Shown here: piece by piece, positions 40,718 to 50,058 of the stretch
Numbering within the stretch: position 1 is the stretch's first letter
How the letters are laid out: each line of letters begins with the position of its first letter
NCBI GenBank assembly: GCA_043816955.1
Contig: JBDRHL010000034.1
Coordinates: forward strand, 1-62,708
Direction of reading: 5' to 3'
From: JBDRHL01 sp043816955
GTDB taxonomy: Bacteria > Planctomycetota > Phycisphaerae > Sedimentisphaerales > CAYZTY01
DNA length: 62,708 bases
Program-made: the position numbers and the translations under genes
Notes under the pieces: model-generated
Databases searched by the model: none
Seen by the model: only the letters and a program-made list of their open reading frames with translations
What the model was told of the DNA's origin: nothing

Positions 40718-42211
40718 ATGATGCCTGACGACGAGCAAAACATATCGCCTTATCAGGACCCTGACCGGCTCAAAGAAATTGTCAATACCTTTGAGTGGCT
40801 GGTCGTAGCGTTTATACTGGCTTTTTCTTTCCGAGCATTTGTTATGGAGCCATTTCGCATCCCAACAGGCAGCATGGCTGATACATTAAAAGGCGATCAT
40901 TACAGGCTTCGCTGTATACAGTGTGGATACCGTTATAATTACGACTTTGACAGCACCTTTACCGGAATGAGCAGGCAAACCAGGTGCCCAAGCTGTGGTT
41001 ACTATCAGGCTATTACCAGCGCAGATCGACCTGTAAATGGGGACAGGATTCTGGTCCTCAAGTGCATCTATCAATTGTTTGAGCCGCGGCGATGGGATGT
41101 TATTGTGTTCAAAAATCCGACCGAGCCTCGGATTAACTACATTAAACGTTTGATTGCCTGCCCGGGCGAGACGGTTGAGATTATTGATGGCGATATTTAT
41201 ATCAATGGAAAAATCTCACGAAAACCCCCTGGGGTCCAGAAAGAGTTATGGATGCCCGTTTATGATAATGACTACCAGCCTGCTAGACCGGAAATTTCAC
41301 GGTTTAACGGCCGTTCATGGAAGCAGCCTTTCCGCCTGACCGGCTCGGCATGGCAGCTCAGGAAAAACATTCCAACGGTTTTCTCTCTTGACAGCCCGGC
41401 AGATGAAACCCACACAATGGTATACGATACCAATGCGGGTAACGATTTCAAGGCAACATGCGCTTACGACGAGGTTGTATTCTATCCTCACAGACCCAAC
41501 TGTAGTGATCTTATGGTGCGGTTTAACGTCACTATCACTTCTGCAAAGGGTCGAATCGGCATTGGCCTGACAAAATACGGAACGCTCTACACCGCAGCAG
41601 TTGATTTTAGCGGTCGCATGATATTGACCAGAACCAGACTCGACGGTGTGCCTGAGCAGTTGACATGCAGGCAGGTAGATTCTCCAAAGTTGGATAAGCC
41701 CATCCCGATGCAGTTTGCAAATGTAGACCGTCAGCTTATTTTTGAATTTGGAGACAAAAAGCTTACATACGATCTGGGCATGCAGCCCGATTCCACAGAG
41801 CTTGAAAGAGCGGGGATTCCGCCTGAAGTTACGATTTTTGGCAGCGGGCAGATTATCGTTTCTCACACAGCGGTTTTTCGTGATATTTATTACCTTATTC
41901 AGCAGGTCAGGAACGGCAGCGTATGCCGGGCTGCGCACGGACAGCCTTTCACGCTTAATGCTGACGAACTCTTTGTGCTGGGCGATAACACCGCAAACAG
42001 CGGTGATTCCCGCTATTGGCTGGACGAGGGTATAGGCAACAACGGTATTTCATATCGAAGCGGTGTTGTTCCGAGGGATTATCTGATGGGAAAAGCTGTT
42101 TTTGTTTACTGGCCTGCCGGTTTCAGACCCCACAGGAATTTCATCAGTATTGTGCCCAACATAGGTGAGATAACGTCGATTTATGGCAGCTCCGGAAAAA
42201 CGCTGCTGTAA
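40718..42211 (+). CDS. lepB: signal peptidase I, tandem paralogue
   Basis: Encodes 497 residues with the same plan as its upstream neighbour: membrane helix ~26-45, Ser52 (IPTGSMADTL), ribbon cysteines at 66, 69, 90 and 93, Lys143 (PRINYIKRLIACPGE), a ~230-residue insert with matching landmarks (LWMPVYDNDYQPAR, VSHTAVFRDIYY) and a final LGDNTANSGDSRYW. Both catalytic residues are kept in both copies, so both are probably active. Divergence within the insert suggests different substrates, for example PEP-CTERM or dockerin-bearing exported proteins versus general ones; that is speculation. Confidence 0.92.
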   Translation: MMPDDEQNISPYQDPDRLKEIVNTFEWLVVAFILAFSFRAFVMEPFRIPTGSMADTLKGDHYRLRCIQCGYRYNYDFDSTFTGMSRQTRCPSCGYYQAITSADRPVNGDRILVLKCIYQLFEPRRWDVIVFKNPTEPRINYIKRLIACPGETVEIIDGDIYINGKISRKPPGVQKELWMPVYDNDYQPARPEISRFNGRSWKQPFRLTGSAWQLRKNIPTVFSLDSPADETHTMVYDTNAGNDFKATCAYDEVVFYPHRPNCSDLMVRFNVTITSAKGRIGIGLTKYGTLYTAAVDFSGRMILTRTRLDGVPEQLTCRQVDSPKLDKPIPMQFANVDRQLIFEFGDKKLTYDLGMQPDSTELERAGIPPEVTIFGSGQIIVSHTAVFRDIYYLIQQVRNGSVCRAAHGQPFTLNADELFVLGDNTANSGDSRYWLDEGIGNNGISYRSGVVPRDYLMGKAVFVYWPAGFRPHRNFISIVPNIGEITSIYGSSGKTLL

Positions 42212-42378
42212 CATATAAATACAGCGGTGCTTTTACTGCTGTGCCACCCATCACCGATGCGTCCGCGACCTTCGCTGCTCTCAATTTGGCGGACTATATT
42301 TCTTGACTGTTCCTGCTCTGGCTGATACTCTATAGCCGCCGGCTAGGCTGGATTTTTTCAAAATGCTAAGGATACCGA

Positions 42379-44940
42379 ATGGAAGACACCAAAGTTCCGC
42401 AGGAGAAGTTCCAAAACCTCAGAATTCTCGATGAGTTAAAGAATTCTTACCTCAATTACGCCATGAGCGTAATAGTTTCGCGCGCGCTGCCTGACGTTCG
42501 TGACGGCCTTAAGCCTTCACAACGCCGGATACTGGTAGCTATGAATGATCTGAATCTTGGTCCCCGCAGCAAACATCGAAAGTGCGCCAAAATCGCAGGC
42601 GACACCAGCGGCAACTATCACCCCCACGGCGAAAGTGTTGTCTATCCTACACTTGTTCGGATGGGCCAGGAATGGAACATGCGTTACCCGCTGATATATC
42701 CGCAGGGTAATTTCGGTAGCATCGATGGGGATCCTCCTGCGGCTATGCGGTATACTGAGGCGCGAATGACCGCAGCGGCAATGGAGATGCTTGAGGACAT
42801 AAACCGCGACACAGTTGATTTTGTGCCAAACTACGACGAGACGCGAAATGAGCCCACCGTTTTACCCGGAAAATTTCCCAACCTGCTGGTGAACGGCTCA
42901 ACCGGTATCGCTGTCGGGATGGCAACAAATCTTGCCCCACATAATTTGAATGAAGTATGTGATGCCCTGTTGTTGCTGATCCAGGACCCCGCCTGCGGCT
43001 TCAAAGATATCATTGAACGATTACCAGGCCCGGATTTTCCAACCGGAGGGTTGATTTGTGGCCGGGCGGGTATAATAGAAGCATATACCACAGGCAAAGG
43101 GCATCTTATCGTCAGGGCTAAAACCCATGTCGAGACTTCTAAAAAGGGTAAAGTAAGCATTGTCGTAACCGAAATCCCCTATATGGTCGTAAAGACCGGT
43201 ATAGTTTCGAGAATTGCCGAGTGTGTTCATGAAAATATAATCCCCGAAATTGCTGACGTCCGTGACGAGTCAGACCGTAAAGGATTGCGAATCGTAATCG
43301 ATCTTAAACGAGATGTGGAAGAAGAAATAGTTATCAACAAGCTGTATCAGTACACTGCGCTCCAGTCAACTTTCGCTGTGGCAAATATCGCCCTGGTTAA
43401 TAATAGGCCTGAAACACTGAACATCAAGCAGTTGCTTGAGTTGTATATCGATCATCGCAGGACCGTCATTCGCAGAAGAACGCTGTTTCTCCTGAAACGT
43501 TGTCGAAATCGCGCCCACATACTTGAAGGGCTGATCCTGGCGGTAAGTGATATTGACCAGATCATAGAGCTTATCAGAAAATCCCCCGATGCGCCCTCTG
43601 CGAAACTGGCCTTGATGGAAAAACCTCTGCGCCTTGTCGAGTCGGAAACCCTGAAAAAAATTCTGCCCGAAGCTTTTCTTTCTCAGGGAACGTCGCAGGA
43701 GCATTTTCTGACCGGGCCGCAGGCCGACGCCATACTTACCATGCAGCTTCAGAGGCTGACGGGCCTTGAGATCGAAAAGCTCGCCAGGGAATACGCCGAG
43801 CTTATCGAGCAGATCGAAGGATATGAATCCATCCTCGCAAATGACCAGCTTCTGCTTGATATAATTCGCGAGGACATTTATGAGTTGAAGGAAAAATACG
43901 GGGATAAACGACGCACGCAGATTATCGAAGATGTCCGCGAATTTGATATGGAGGATCTCATTGCCGAGGAAGAAGTCGTGGTAACAATAAGCCACAGCGG
44001 CTATATCAAACGGATGCCCATCGACACGTATCGATGCCAGGCAAGGGGAGGCCGCGGTATTATCGGCTCCGATACGAAAGAGGGCGATTTCCTTGAACAT
44101 CTTTTTATCGCCTCAACGCATGATTATCTGCTGATCTTCACGAATCGCGGCAAGTGTTACTGGCTTAAAGTTTATGATGTCCCCATGCTTTCTCGACAAA
44201 GCAAAGGAAGAAGCGTCGCAAATCTGCTTAAGCTGGCTACACAGACAATAGCTGCGATCATCAATGTGAGAGATTTCGATAATCGTCAGCTCGTCATGGC
44301 TACTCGCAATGCGGTCGTCAAAAAAACCGTCCTTTCAGCATACGGCAACCCGCGCTCAAACGGCGTGATAGCGATCAGGCTCGATCCGACGGACGACCTT
44401 ATTGGTGTTGCGATAACCACCGGTAAAGATGAGATTGTACTTGGCACCCGAAACGGCATGGCTATCAGGTTTGACGAAAAGCAGGTCCGTTCAATGGGAA
44501 GGGCCTCAAGAGGTGTGCGCGGCATAAAACTTCGTGCTGCAGATCATGTCGTTGATATGGTTATTGCAGAACCGGACACATCTCTATTGACGGTCTGTGA
44601 GAATGGATATGGCAAGCGGACCGATATTAACGACTATAGACCACAAAGTCGAGGTGGAATCGGCCTGATTAATATTAAGACAACCGAGCGAAACGGCAAG
44701 GTAGTGGCTCTCAAAGCTGTCAAAGATGATGATGGGCTGATGATGATAACCTCCAGGGGTATAATAATCCGTACCGGCCTGGAAGAAGTTCGCGAGATCG
44801 GTCGGAACACTCAGGGCGTGCGCATGATAAAACTGGACCAGGGTGATAAGCTCGTTGCGGTCGAGAGAATTGCAAAAGAGCAGGATGACGCCCTCGGCTC
44901 CTCCGATCAGCAGGCCGTTGCCCCTGACCAATCGCAATAG
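42379..44940 (+). CDS. gyrA: DNA gyrase subunit A
   Basis: Encodes 853 residues. Winged-helix/breakage domain with catalytic Tyr125 (AAMRYTEARM), tower and coiled-coil regions, then a C-terminal beta-pinwheel with a GyrA box variant QARGGRG (554-560), which marks it as gyrase and not ParC. In the quinolone-determining segment HPHGESVVYP, Ser86 equals E. coli Ser83, but the Asp87 position is Pro90. The tail is short and acidic/Gln-rich. gyrB is not in the window. holA follows 20 bases later. Confidence 0.95.
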   Translation: MEDTKVPQEKFQNLRILDELKNSYLNYAMSVIVSRALPDVRDGLKPSQRRILVAMNDLNLGPRSKHRKCAKIAGDTSGNYHPHGESVVYPTLVRMGQEWNMRYPLIYPQGNFGSIDGDPPAAMRYTEARMTAAAMEMLEDINRDTVDFVPNYDETRNEPTVLPGKFPNLLVNGSTGIAVGMATNLAPHNLNEVCDALLLLIQDPACGFKDIIERLPGPDFPTGGLICGRAGIIEAYTTGKGHLIVRAKTHVETSKKGKVSIVVTEIPYMVVKTGIVSRIAECVHENIIPEIADVRDESDRKGLRIVIDLKRDVEEEIVINKLYQYTALQSTFAVANIALVNNRPETLNIKQLLELYIDHRRTVIRRRTLFLLKRCRNRAHILEGLILAVSDIDQIIELIRKSPDAPSAKLALMEKPLRLVESETLKKILPEAFLSQGTSQEHFLTGPQADAILTMQLQRLTGLEIEKLAREYAELIEQIEGYESILANDQLLLDIIREDIYELKEKYGDKRRTQIIEDVREFDMEDLIAEEEVVVTISHSGYIKRMPIDTYRCQARGGRGIIGSDTKEGDFLEHLFIASTHDYLLIFTNRGKCYWLKVYDVPMLSRQSKGRSVANLLKLATQTIAAIINVRDFDNRQLVMATRNAVVKKTVLSAYGNPRSNGVIAIRLDPTDDLIGVAITTGKDEIVLGTRNGMAIRFDEKQVRSMGRASRGVRGIKLRAADHVVDMVIAEPDTSLLTVCENGYGKRTDINDYRPQSRGGIGLINIKTTERNGKVVALKAVKDDDGLMMITSRGIIIRTGLEEVREIGRNTQGVRMIKLDQGDKLVAVERIAKEQDDALGSSDQQAVAPDQSQ

Positions 44941-44960
44941 CAGTTGCCGGAAAGTGAAAG

Positions 44961-45923
44961 ATGTCCCACAACCGACCATATCCTGTATATGTCATAGCAG
45001 GCAAAGATAAGTTTCTCGCCGGGCAGGAATATGAAACCTTGCTTGACCAGCTCCTCCCGCCAGAGAAGCGCACAATGTGCCTGTACATTCCTGAGCCGGA
45101 TAAGGTTACCGCAGCGGATGTTTTTGATGAGCTTAGAACACTGCCCTTTCTCGCCGACAGAAGAGTCGTTCTGATCAAAGATGCCGACGATTTTATTTCA
45201 CAATATCGTACGCATCTGGAGAATTACTTTGATAACCCAAGCACATCTGGCGTGCTGATCCTGATGGTCAGTTCATGGCCGAAAAATACCAGGCTCGCAA
45301 AGAAGCTTACAAATATCGGCCGGCTTCTCCTGGCTGAGGAGCCGAAACCACGGGAATTGGCCCCGTTTGTTGTCAACTATGCAAAAACCAAACATGATAA
45401 GCTGATTTCACAATCGACGGCACAGCTTCTTGTGGAGCTGGTTGGTGACAGCACCGGTTCTCTGGCTGCTGAAGTCGATAAGCTGGCATTATTTGCAGGC
45501 GAGACGAAAAAAATCGCCCCTTCTGATGTCGAGTTGCTTATCGGGCACAATCGTCTGTTCAACATTTTCGAAGTGATTGATGCGATGGCCTCCGGCCGGC
45601 TCGACACGGCTTTTGACAGGGTCCGCAGAATCTTTGCGCTGGATAAAAACGCTCCGTTTACCGTTGTGGGGGCTTTTGCCTTTCATTATAGAAGAATGTT
45701 TACCTCCAGGGTACTGCTCGAAAAAGGCCTCTCGCAGAATCAGATTGCCTCTAAGCTGCGGATCTGGGGCAATAAAGAAAGCTTTTTCAGACAGCTGCAC
45801 AAGGTAACTCTTTCACAGGTAGCTTGTGCAATTCAGCAGTTGGCCTGCATTGACTACGCAATAAAAACCGGGCAAATCACACCACAGGTCGCCATAGAGC
45901 AGTTCATTGCACAGGGTCGCTAA
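44961..45923 (+). CDS. holA: DNA polymerase III subunit delta
   Basis: Encodes 320 residues. Clamp-loader wrench subunit that opens the beta clamp. The N-terminal YPVYVIAGKDKFLAGQEYE, the stretch TLPFLADRRVVLIKDADDF, and the C-terminal collar helices (FNIFEVIDAMASGRLDTAFDR, quoted in part) follow the HolA pattern; like other delta subunits it lacks a Walker A motif. It starts 20 bases after gyrA and is followed by glyA. Confidence 0.92.
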   Translation: MSHNRPYPVYVIAGKDKFLAGQEYETLLDQLLPPEKRTMCLYIPEPDKVTAADVFDELRTLPFLADRRVVLIKDADDFISQYRTHLENYFDNPSTSGVLILMVSSWPKNTRLAKKLTNIGRLLLAEEPKPRELAPFVVNYAKTKHDKLISQSTAQLLVELVGDSTGSLAAEVDKLALFAGETKKIAPSDVELLIGHNRLFNIFEVIDAMASGRLDTAFDRVRRIFALDKNAPFTVVGAFAFHYRRMFTSRVLLEKGLSQNQIASKLRIWGNKESFFRQLHKVTLSQVACAIQQLACIDYAIKTGQITPQVAIEQFIAQGR

Positions 45924-46021
45924 AACCGGATTCCTTCCAGCCGTGTGAAAAAGACTTGTCTAAACCTTTACACCGTGCTATAAGAGCGTCTTTCAATGAC
46001 TTGTTCACGGAGAACCTCAAA

Positions 46022-47299
46022 ATGATAGCAGCACAGGCCCTCGAACAGTACGATCCGCAAATCTATGAACTCATAAAGCAGGAACAAGCCAGGCAGAGCG
46101 GCTCAATTCGTCTTATCCCATCTGAAAATTATGTTTCAAAAGCTGTCATGATCGCTTCCGGCAGTTGCCTGACAAATAAGTATTCCGAGGGTTATCCGGG
46201 AAAAAGGTACTATGAAGGCCAGCAGGTAACCGACCTTATAGAAACCCTCGCTGTCCAGAGAGCCAGAAAACTTTTCAAGGCAGACCATGCAAATGTCCAG
46301 TCATACTCCGGCTCTGTCGCAAACCTCGCTGCGTACAACGCCCTTATCAATCCGGGCGATACCATCATGGGGCTGTCGCTGCCCTATGGAGGGCATCTGA
46401 CTCACGGCTGGAAGGTTTCCGTCACAAGCAAAATATATAATTCGATTCCATACCAGGTCGATTCCAAAACGGGCAGGCTTGATTATAACCGTATAGAAGA
46501 GCTTGCAAAAAAACACAGACCAAGGCTTATTATTTCAGGTGCTACTGCCTACGCACGTGAAATAGATTTCGAAATCTTCGGGCAGATAGCCCGGAAAGTC
46601 GGTGCCTGTCACGTCAGCGATATTGCCCATATCGCCGGACTTGTTGTCGCCGGAATACATAAAAGTCCCGTCCCCTATGCCGATATTGTCTCCAGCACAA
46701 CACACAAAACTCTCAGAGGCCCAAGAGGAGGCATGCTCCTCTGTAAAGCCGAACATGCCGAAAAGGTCGACAAATCCGTCTTCCCCGGATTGCAGGGAGG
46801 ACCCCACATGCATACCCTCTGTGCAGTCGCCGTTGCCCTTGCTGAAGCCGACACCCCCGAGTTTGTCGCTTATGCCCGGCAGGTTGTCAAAAACGCCAGG
46901 GCATGTGCCCAAAAGCTGCTCGAATTCGGCTTCAATCTGGTAACCGGAGGAACGGATAACCACCTTATACTGATTGACCTGAGAAATAAAGGAATACCCG
47001 GCAAAAAACTCGCCAAGGCCTTGGATAGGGCCAGAATTGTTACAAATTATAATTCGGTCCCTGACGATCCGGCCCCGCCTTCTAACCCGAGCGGACTGAG
47101 AATAGGAACACCTGCCGTCACTACCCGTGGTATGAAAGAGCTTCAAGCCGAACAGATCGCCTGTTTCATCAACAAGGTTGTCGAAAATATTGATAATGAA
47201 AGCGTCATCGAAGAAGTGGGCAAGGAGGTTCTGTTGCTCTGCTCACAGTTCCCCGTCCCCGATCATTTTATAATACCGCAAAAAAACAATAATCACTAA
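46022..47299 (+). CDS. glyA: serine hydroxymethyltransferase
   Basis: Encodes 425 residues from the ATG at 46022. A TTG at 45956 would add 22 atypical residues; GGAGA precedes 46022 at 9 bases. PLP enzyme interconverting serine and glycine with tetrahydrofolate. Signatures include LIPSENYVSKAV, NKYSEGYPGKRYYEGQ, the PLP-lysine motif SSTTHKTLRGPRGG and FPGLQGGPH. Near-complete relative to the 415-430 residue norm. Probably in one transcription unit with gyrA-holA. Confidence 0.95.
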   Translation: MIAAQALEQYDPQIYELIKQEQARQSGSIRLIPSENYVSKAVMIASGSCLTNKYSEGYPGKRYYEGQQVTDLIETLAVQRARKLFKADHANVQSYSGSVANLAAYNALINPGDTIMGLSLPYGGHLTHGWKVSVTSKIYNSIPYQVDSKTGRLDYNRIEELAKKHRPRLIISGATAYAREIDFEIFGQIARKVGACHVSDIAHIAGLVVAGIHKSPVPYADIVSSTTHKTLRGPRGGMLLCKAEHAEKVDKSVFPGLQGGPHMHTLCAVAVALAEADTPEFVAYARQVVKNARACAQKLLEFGFNLVTGGTDNHLILIDLRNKGIPGKKLAKALDRARIVTNYNSVPDDPAPPSNPSGLRIGTPAVTTRGMKELQAEQIACFINKVVENIDNESVIEEVGKEVLLLCSQFPVPDHFIIPQKNNNH

Positions 47300-47382
47300 C
47301 CCGCATATTTCACGGTGTTTTGAAAATAAGCAATATATCTCCTGTAGCCCCAAAGGCTGCTAAAACCGAAAGACGGTGAAAT

Positions 47383-48405
47383 ATGTCGCACAACAAACTC
47401 AAAATCGCAGTGCTCGGCCTGCATGACAGCCCTGCGAATCTGCTTGATGTCGCCGCCCGTTCAGCTTATCTGCAGATCCTCGCTGTTGCCGATCGAGATG
47501 CCGACTTGGCAAAAAAACTCGCCGAAAAATATAACTGTCTGCCCTTCGATGATTACCGTCAATTGGTCGTTCAGAACCAGCTCGACCTGCTCATCGTTGC
47601 TGCTCCACCACACATCTCGGCAGAATATATAAAAGCTGCGCTCGAAAAAGGATCAAATGTCCTGAAACTCCCTCCGCCTGCCCGCAGCCTGGAGGAGACA
47701 ACAGAATTCTTCAGGCTCGCAACAAGGCAGAACGTCAGGTTTTTCTCCTCAGGCTGTCTGAGATTTACGCCCGGTTTTATGGAATTGCACAACCGCCTCA
47801 GCAACTACCCCATGCAAAACATATTTCTTATAACAGCCCTCTGTTCCGTCCAGCCGCAGAACTCACATCGCTGGCAAAGCGATCCCAAACTCTCAGGAGG
47901 CGGTGTTCTGCTCCATGAGAGCTATGAATTGATCGACCGGCTTACCGCCTGTTTCTCGCTGCCGCAGTCTGTCTATGCCCTCAACACAAATCTGGCCGCA
48001 GATTTGCAGCAGCGACTCTACTCCGCCGAGGATAATGCCCTGATAACAATGAGGTTTTCCGATCACATGGTTGCCAATGTTATCGCCGGCAGGGACATCG
48101 GACCAGCCGGACAGAGCCTGACCATCTATGGCAAAGACATGAACTTTTACGCCTCTCAAAACAGATTTCTCCTCTGCGATACTGCCGGCAGAATCATTGA
48201 AGAAAAAAACTTCCCCGCCGATCAGGACGCCTGCGTTACAGCACTCCTTGAAAACGCTGCTCTGGGCATCATCAGTCCTGAACAGCCTGCTGTGGACACC
48301 TCACTTAAAGCTGCCCTGCCCGCAATGGCTGTAATTGAAGCTGCCTATCTTTCGGCACGAACCGCAATGCCTGAAGAGCCTCCCCGGATTCTGGATATTC
48401 AATAA
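47383..48405 (+). CDS. Gfo/Idh/MocA-family oxidoreductase
   Basis: Encodes 340 residues. An N-terminal Rossmann domain (LKIAVLGLHDSPANLLDVA) is followed by the characteristic LIVAAPPHISAEYIKAALEKG, and by VLKLPPPAR in place of the usual EKP; the lysine is kept but the glutamate is not. The C-terminal alpha/beta domain is present (GGVLLHESYELIDRL, a variant of the G-D-G-H-x-D region). Such proteins oxidise or reduce sugar-like substrates with NAD(P). The altered EKP motif leaves activity uncertain. Substrate unknown. Convergent with the M48 gene. Confidence 0.8.
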   Translation: MSHNKLKIAVLGLHDSPANLLDVAARSAYLQILAVADRDADLAKKLAEKYNCLPFDDYRQLVVQNQLDLLIVAAPPHISAEYIKAALEKGSNVLKLPPPARSLEETTEFFRLATRQNVRFFSSGCLRFTPGFMELHNRLSNYPMQNIFLITALCSVQPQNSHRWQSDPKLSGGGVLLHESYELIDRLTACFSLPQSVYALNTNLAADLQQRLYSAEDNALITMRFSDHMVANVIAGRDIGPAGQSLTIYGKDMNFYASQNRFLLCDTAGRIIEEKNFPADQDACVTALLENAALGIISPEQPAVDTSLKAALPAMAVIEAAYLSARTAMPEEPPRILDIQ

Positions 48406-48426
48406 GAGCCTATCAGGATAGGCTCT
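48405..48426. terminator. inverted repeat between convergent genes
   Basis: A perfect 10-bp inverted repeat, AGAGCCTATC / GATAGGCTCT, with a 2-base centre between two convergent genes. No clear T-run follows on either strand, so it is either a factor-assisted bidirectional terminator or a stabilising hairpin. Confidence 0.5.
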
Positions 48427-48440
48427 AAACCTCCGTCTGC

Positions 48441-49247
48441 TCAGTTGAGCTTCCCTAGCACAAATTGCTCATAGTCCTCTTTTCCTCGCCGCAAACCCGA
48501 AGTATTAAAGTAACGCTGCCCGATCTGCTCTGAAAGCAGCGACATCCGCCTCTCAGGATCGGGGTGCGTGGAGAGAAACTCTATCGGACGGCTCTCATTT
48601 TCTTCGCTGAGCATCTTCATTGTCTCAACCATCCCCCACGGATCATACCCTGCCTTGACCATATAACCAAGCCCCAGCGAATCAGCCTCATTCTCATCTG
48701 TCCTGCTGTACTGCATCTGCTTGAGGTTCCAGACCAGTTGTGTGATCTGTACCACACTTTGTGGCGTCTTGTCCGATGTCACAATAGAAAGCAGAAGTTC
48801 CACGCCCATTTGTTTGCTCATCGCCTCAGCCGCATGACGCGCGGTAACATGTCCTGTCTCGTGTCCGAGAACACCGGCAAGCTGCGACTCATCCTTAAGC
48901 TGTTTTAGCAGCCCCTTCGTAATATAAACATAACCGCCAGGAAGTGCAAAAGCGTTCACTGCCTTGTCGTTCACCGCTGTGTAATGAAATTCCATCTCCG
49001 GCATACCGGATACCGCTGCCAGCTTCTGGCCCACGCTGTTGATGTAATTCTGCACCGCTGCGTCTTCAACTCGGCCGCCGCTTTGTTTTTCCATCTCCGG
49101 AGCAAGCTTTTTGCCGAGTTCGATGTCATCTTGCACCGATAGAAACATAAGCTGCTCTTTGCCGGTAACTGGATTTGTTACACAGCCGCCCACTAACGGC
49201 CCCCCGAAAAGGACCATAAAGACCAGATATTTCCTAATCATTTTCAT
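48441..49247 (-). CDS. M48-family zinc metalloprotease lipoprotein
   Basis: Encodes 268 residues. Signal sequence with lipobox LVGGC (Cys22), followed by VTNPVTGKEQLMFLS, typical of the BepA/LoiP-type M48 lipoproteins. The zinc-binding motif is HETGH (129-133), with the downstream glutamate ligand in DENEADSLG. Probably attached to the periplasmic face of the outer or inner membrane and involved in quality control of envelope proteins. Monocistronic, with the ATG at 49247, divergent from the rubrerythrin-like gene. Confidence 0.9.
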   Translation of the reverse strand: MKMIRKYLVFMVLFGGPLVGGCVTNPVTGKEQLMFLSVQDDIELGKKLAPEMEKQSGGRVEDAAVQNYINSVGQKLAAVSGMPEMEFHYTAVNDKAVNAFALPGGYVYITKGLLKQLKDESQLAGVLGHETGHVTARHAAEAMSKQMGVELLLSIVTSDKTPQSVVQITQLVWNLKQMQYSRTDENEADSLGLGYMVKAGYDPWGMVETMKMLSEENESRPIEFLSTHPDPERRMSLLSEQIGQRYFNTSGLRRGKEDYEQFVLGKLN

Positions 49248-49493
49248 TGCTCCTTATATTCTTTTTACCAAGGCTTCTGGTATTTTATACTATTAGTTTA
49301 TAGCGTCGGGTCGCGCTTTTCCAGATTTAATTGTCGGCTTATACCTTTCCGCCAGCAGCTTGCCAATGACCTGTTTTACAAAAAAATTTCTTTGAAAAGG
49401 GGTTTAACACTGTTATAATCCGGTTTATATCTGTTTTTACGGTATGCATGTGCCGATCGCTTAAAAAAGAATCTTTCACAAGGAAGCAAAACG

Positions 49494-49970
49494 GTGTCGG
49501 ATTTCGATTCCTACCGCGACATTCTCGAATTTGCCATCGCACGTGAACAGGATGCATTCGAATTCTATAATGCTCTTGCACAGAGGTCAACCAATAGTGC
49601 GATCTCGTTTTTTTTCGATGGACTGGCAAAACAGGAAGTTGAGCACAAAGAAACACTCGAGCTGGAATTGATGAAATCAGGCAGCGTTGTATTAAATGCC
49701 GGCAAACCGTCCGCTCAGAATATATCGACCGAAGAATATATAAGCCGGTTCTTTGTCGACCCCGGTGGCGGTCTGGACATGGCAATAGAGGATGTGCTCA
49801 TGCTCGCAATAAGAAAGGAAAAAGCCTCCTTCAGGCTCTATGTCGATCTGGCAGCCATGGTAGACAGCCCCCAGTCACGCGAAACACTCCTCTTGCTCGC
49901 TGAAGAAGAGGCAAGACACAAAACTATCTTCGAGATAGAATACGAAAAAACTATCTCCGGCGAAGTCTGA
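49494..49970 (+). CDS. rubrerythrin/ferritin-like diiron protein
   Basis: Encodes 158 residues from a GTG with AAGGAAG upstream. A four-helix bundle with two iron-ligand sets typical of the rubrerythrin-like family: Glu in AIAREQDAFEFY and Glu/His in QEVEHKETLELEL; then AIRKEKASFRLY and EEEARHKTIFEIEYE. No C-terminal rubredoxin domain is attached. It likely scavenges peroxide or handles iron in the cytoplasm; such proteins are common in anaerobes, in keeping with the Nfn-type genes. Confidence 0.85.
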   Translation: MSDFDSYRDILEFAIAREQDAFEFYNALAQRSTNSAISFFFDGLAKQEVEHKETLELELMKSGSVVLNAGKPSAQNISTEEYISRFFVDPGGGLDMAIEDVLMLAIRKEKASFRLYVDLAAMVDSPQSRETLLLLAEEEARHKTIFEIEYEKTISGEV

Positions 49971-50058
49971 AAAACTCAAAAGAGGTAACTGGGAGTCTGT
50001 CCGAGTAATAATCAAAGAGACGCTTCCTTCTAGCATTGATTTAGCTACTATGCAGAAC

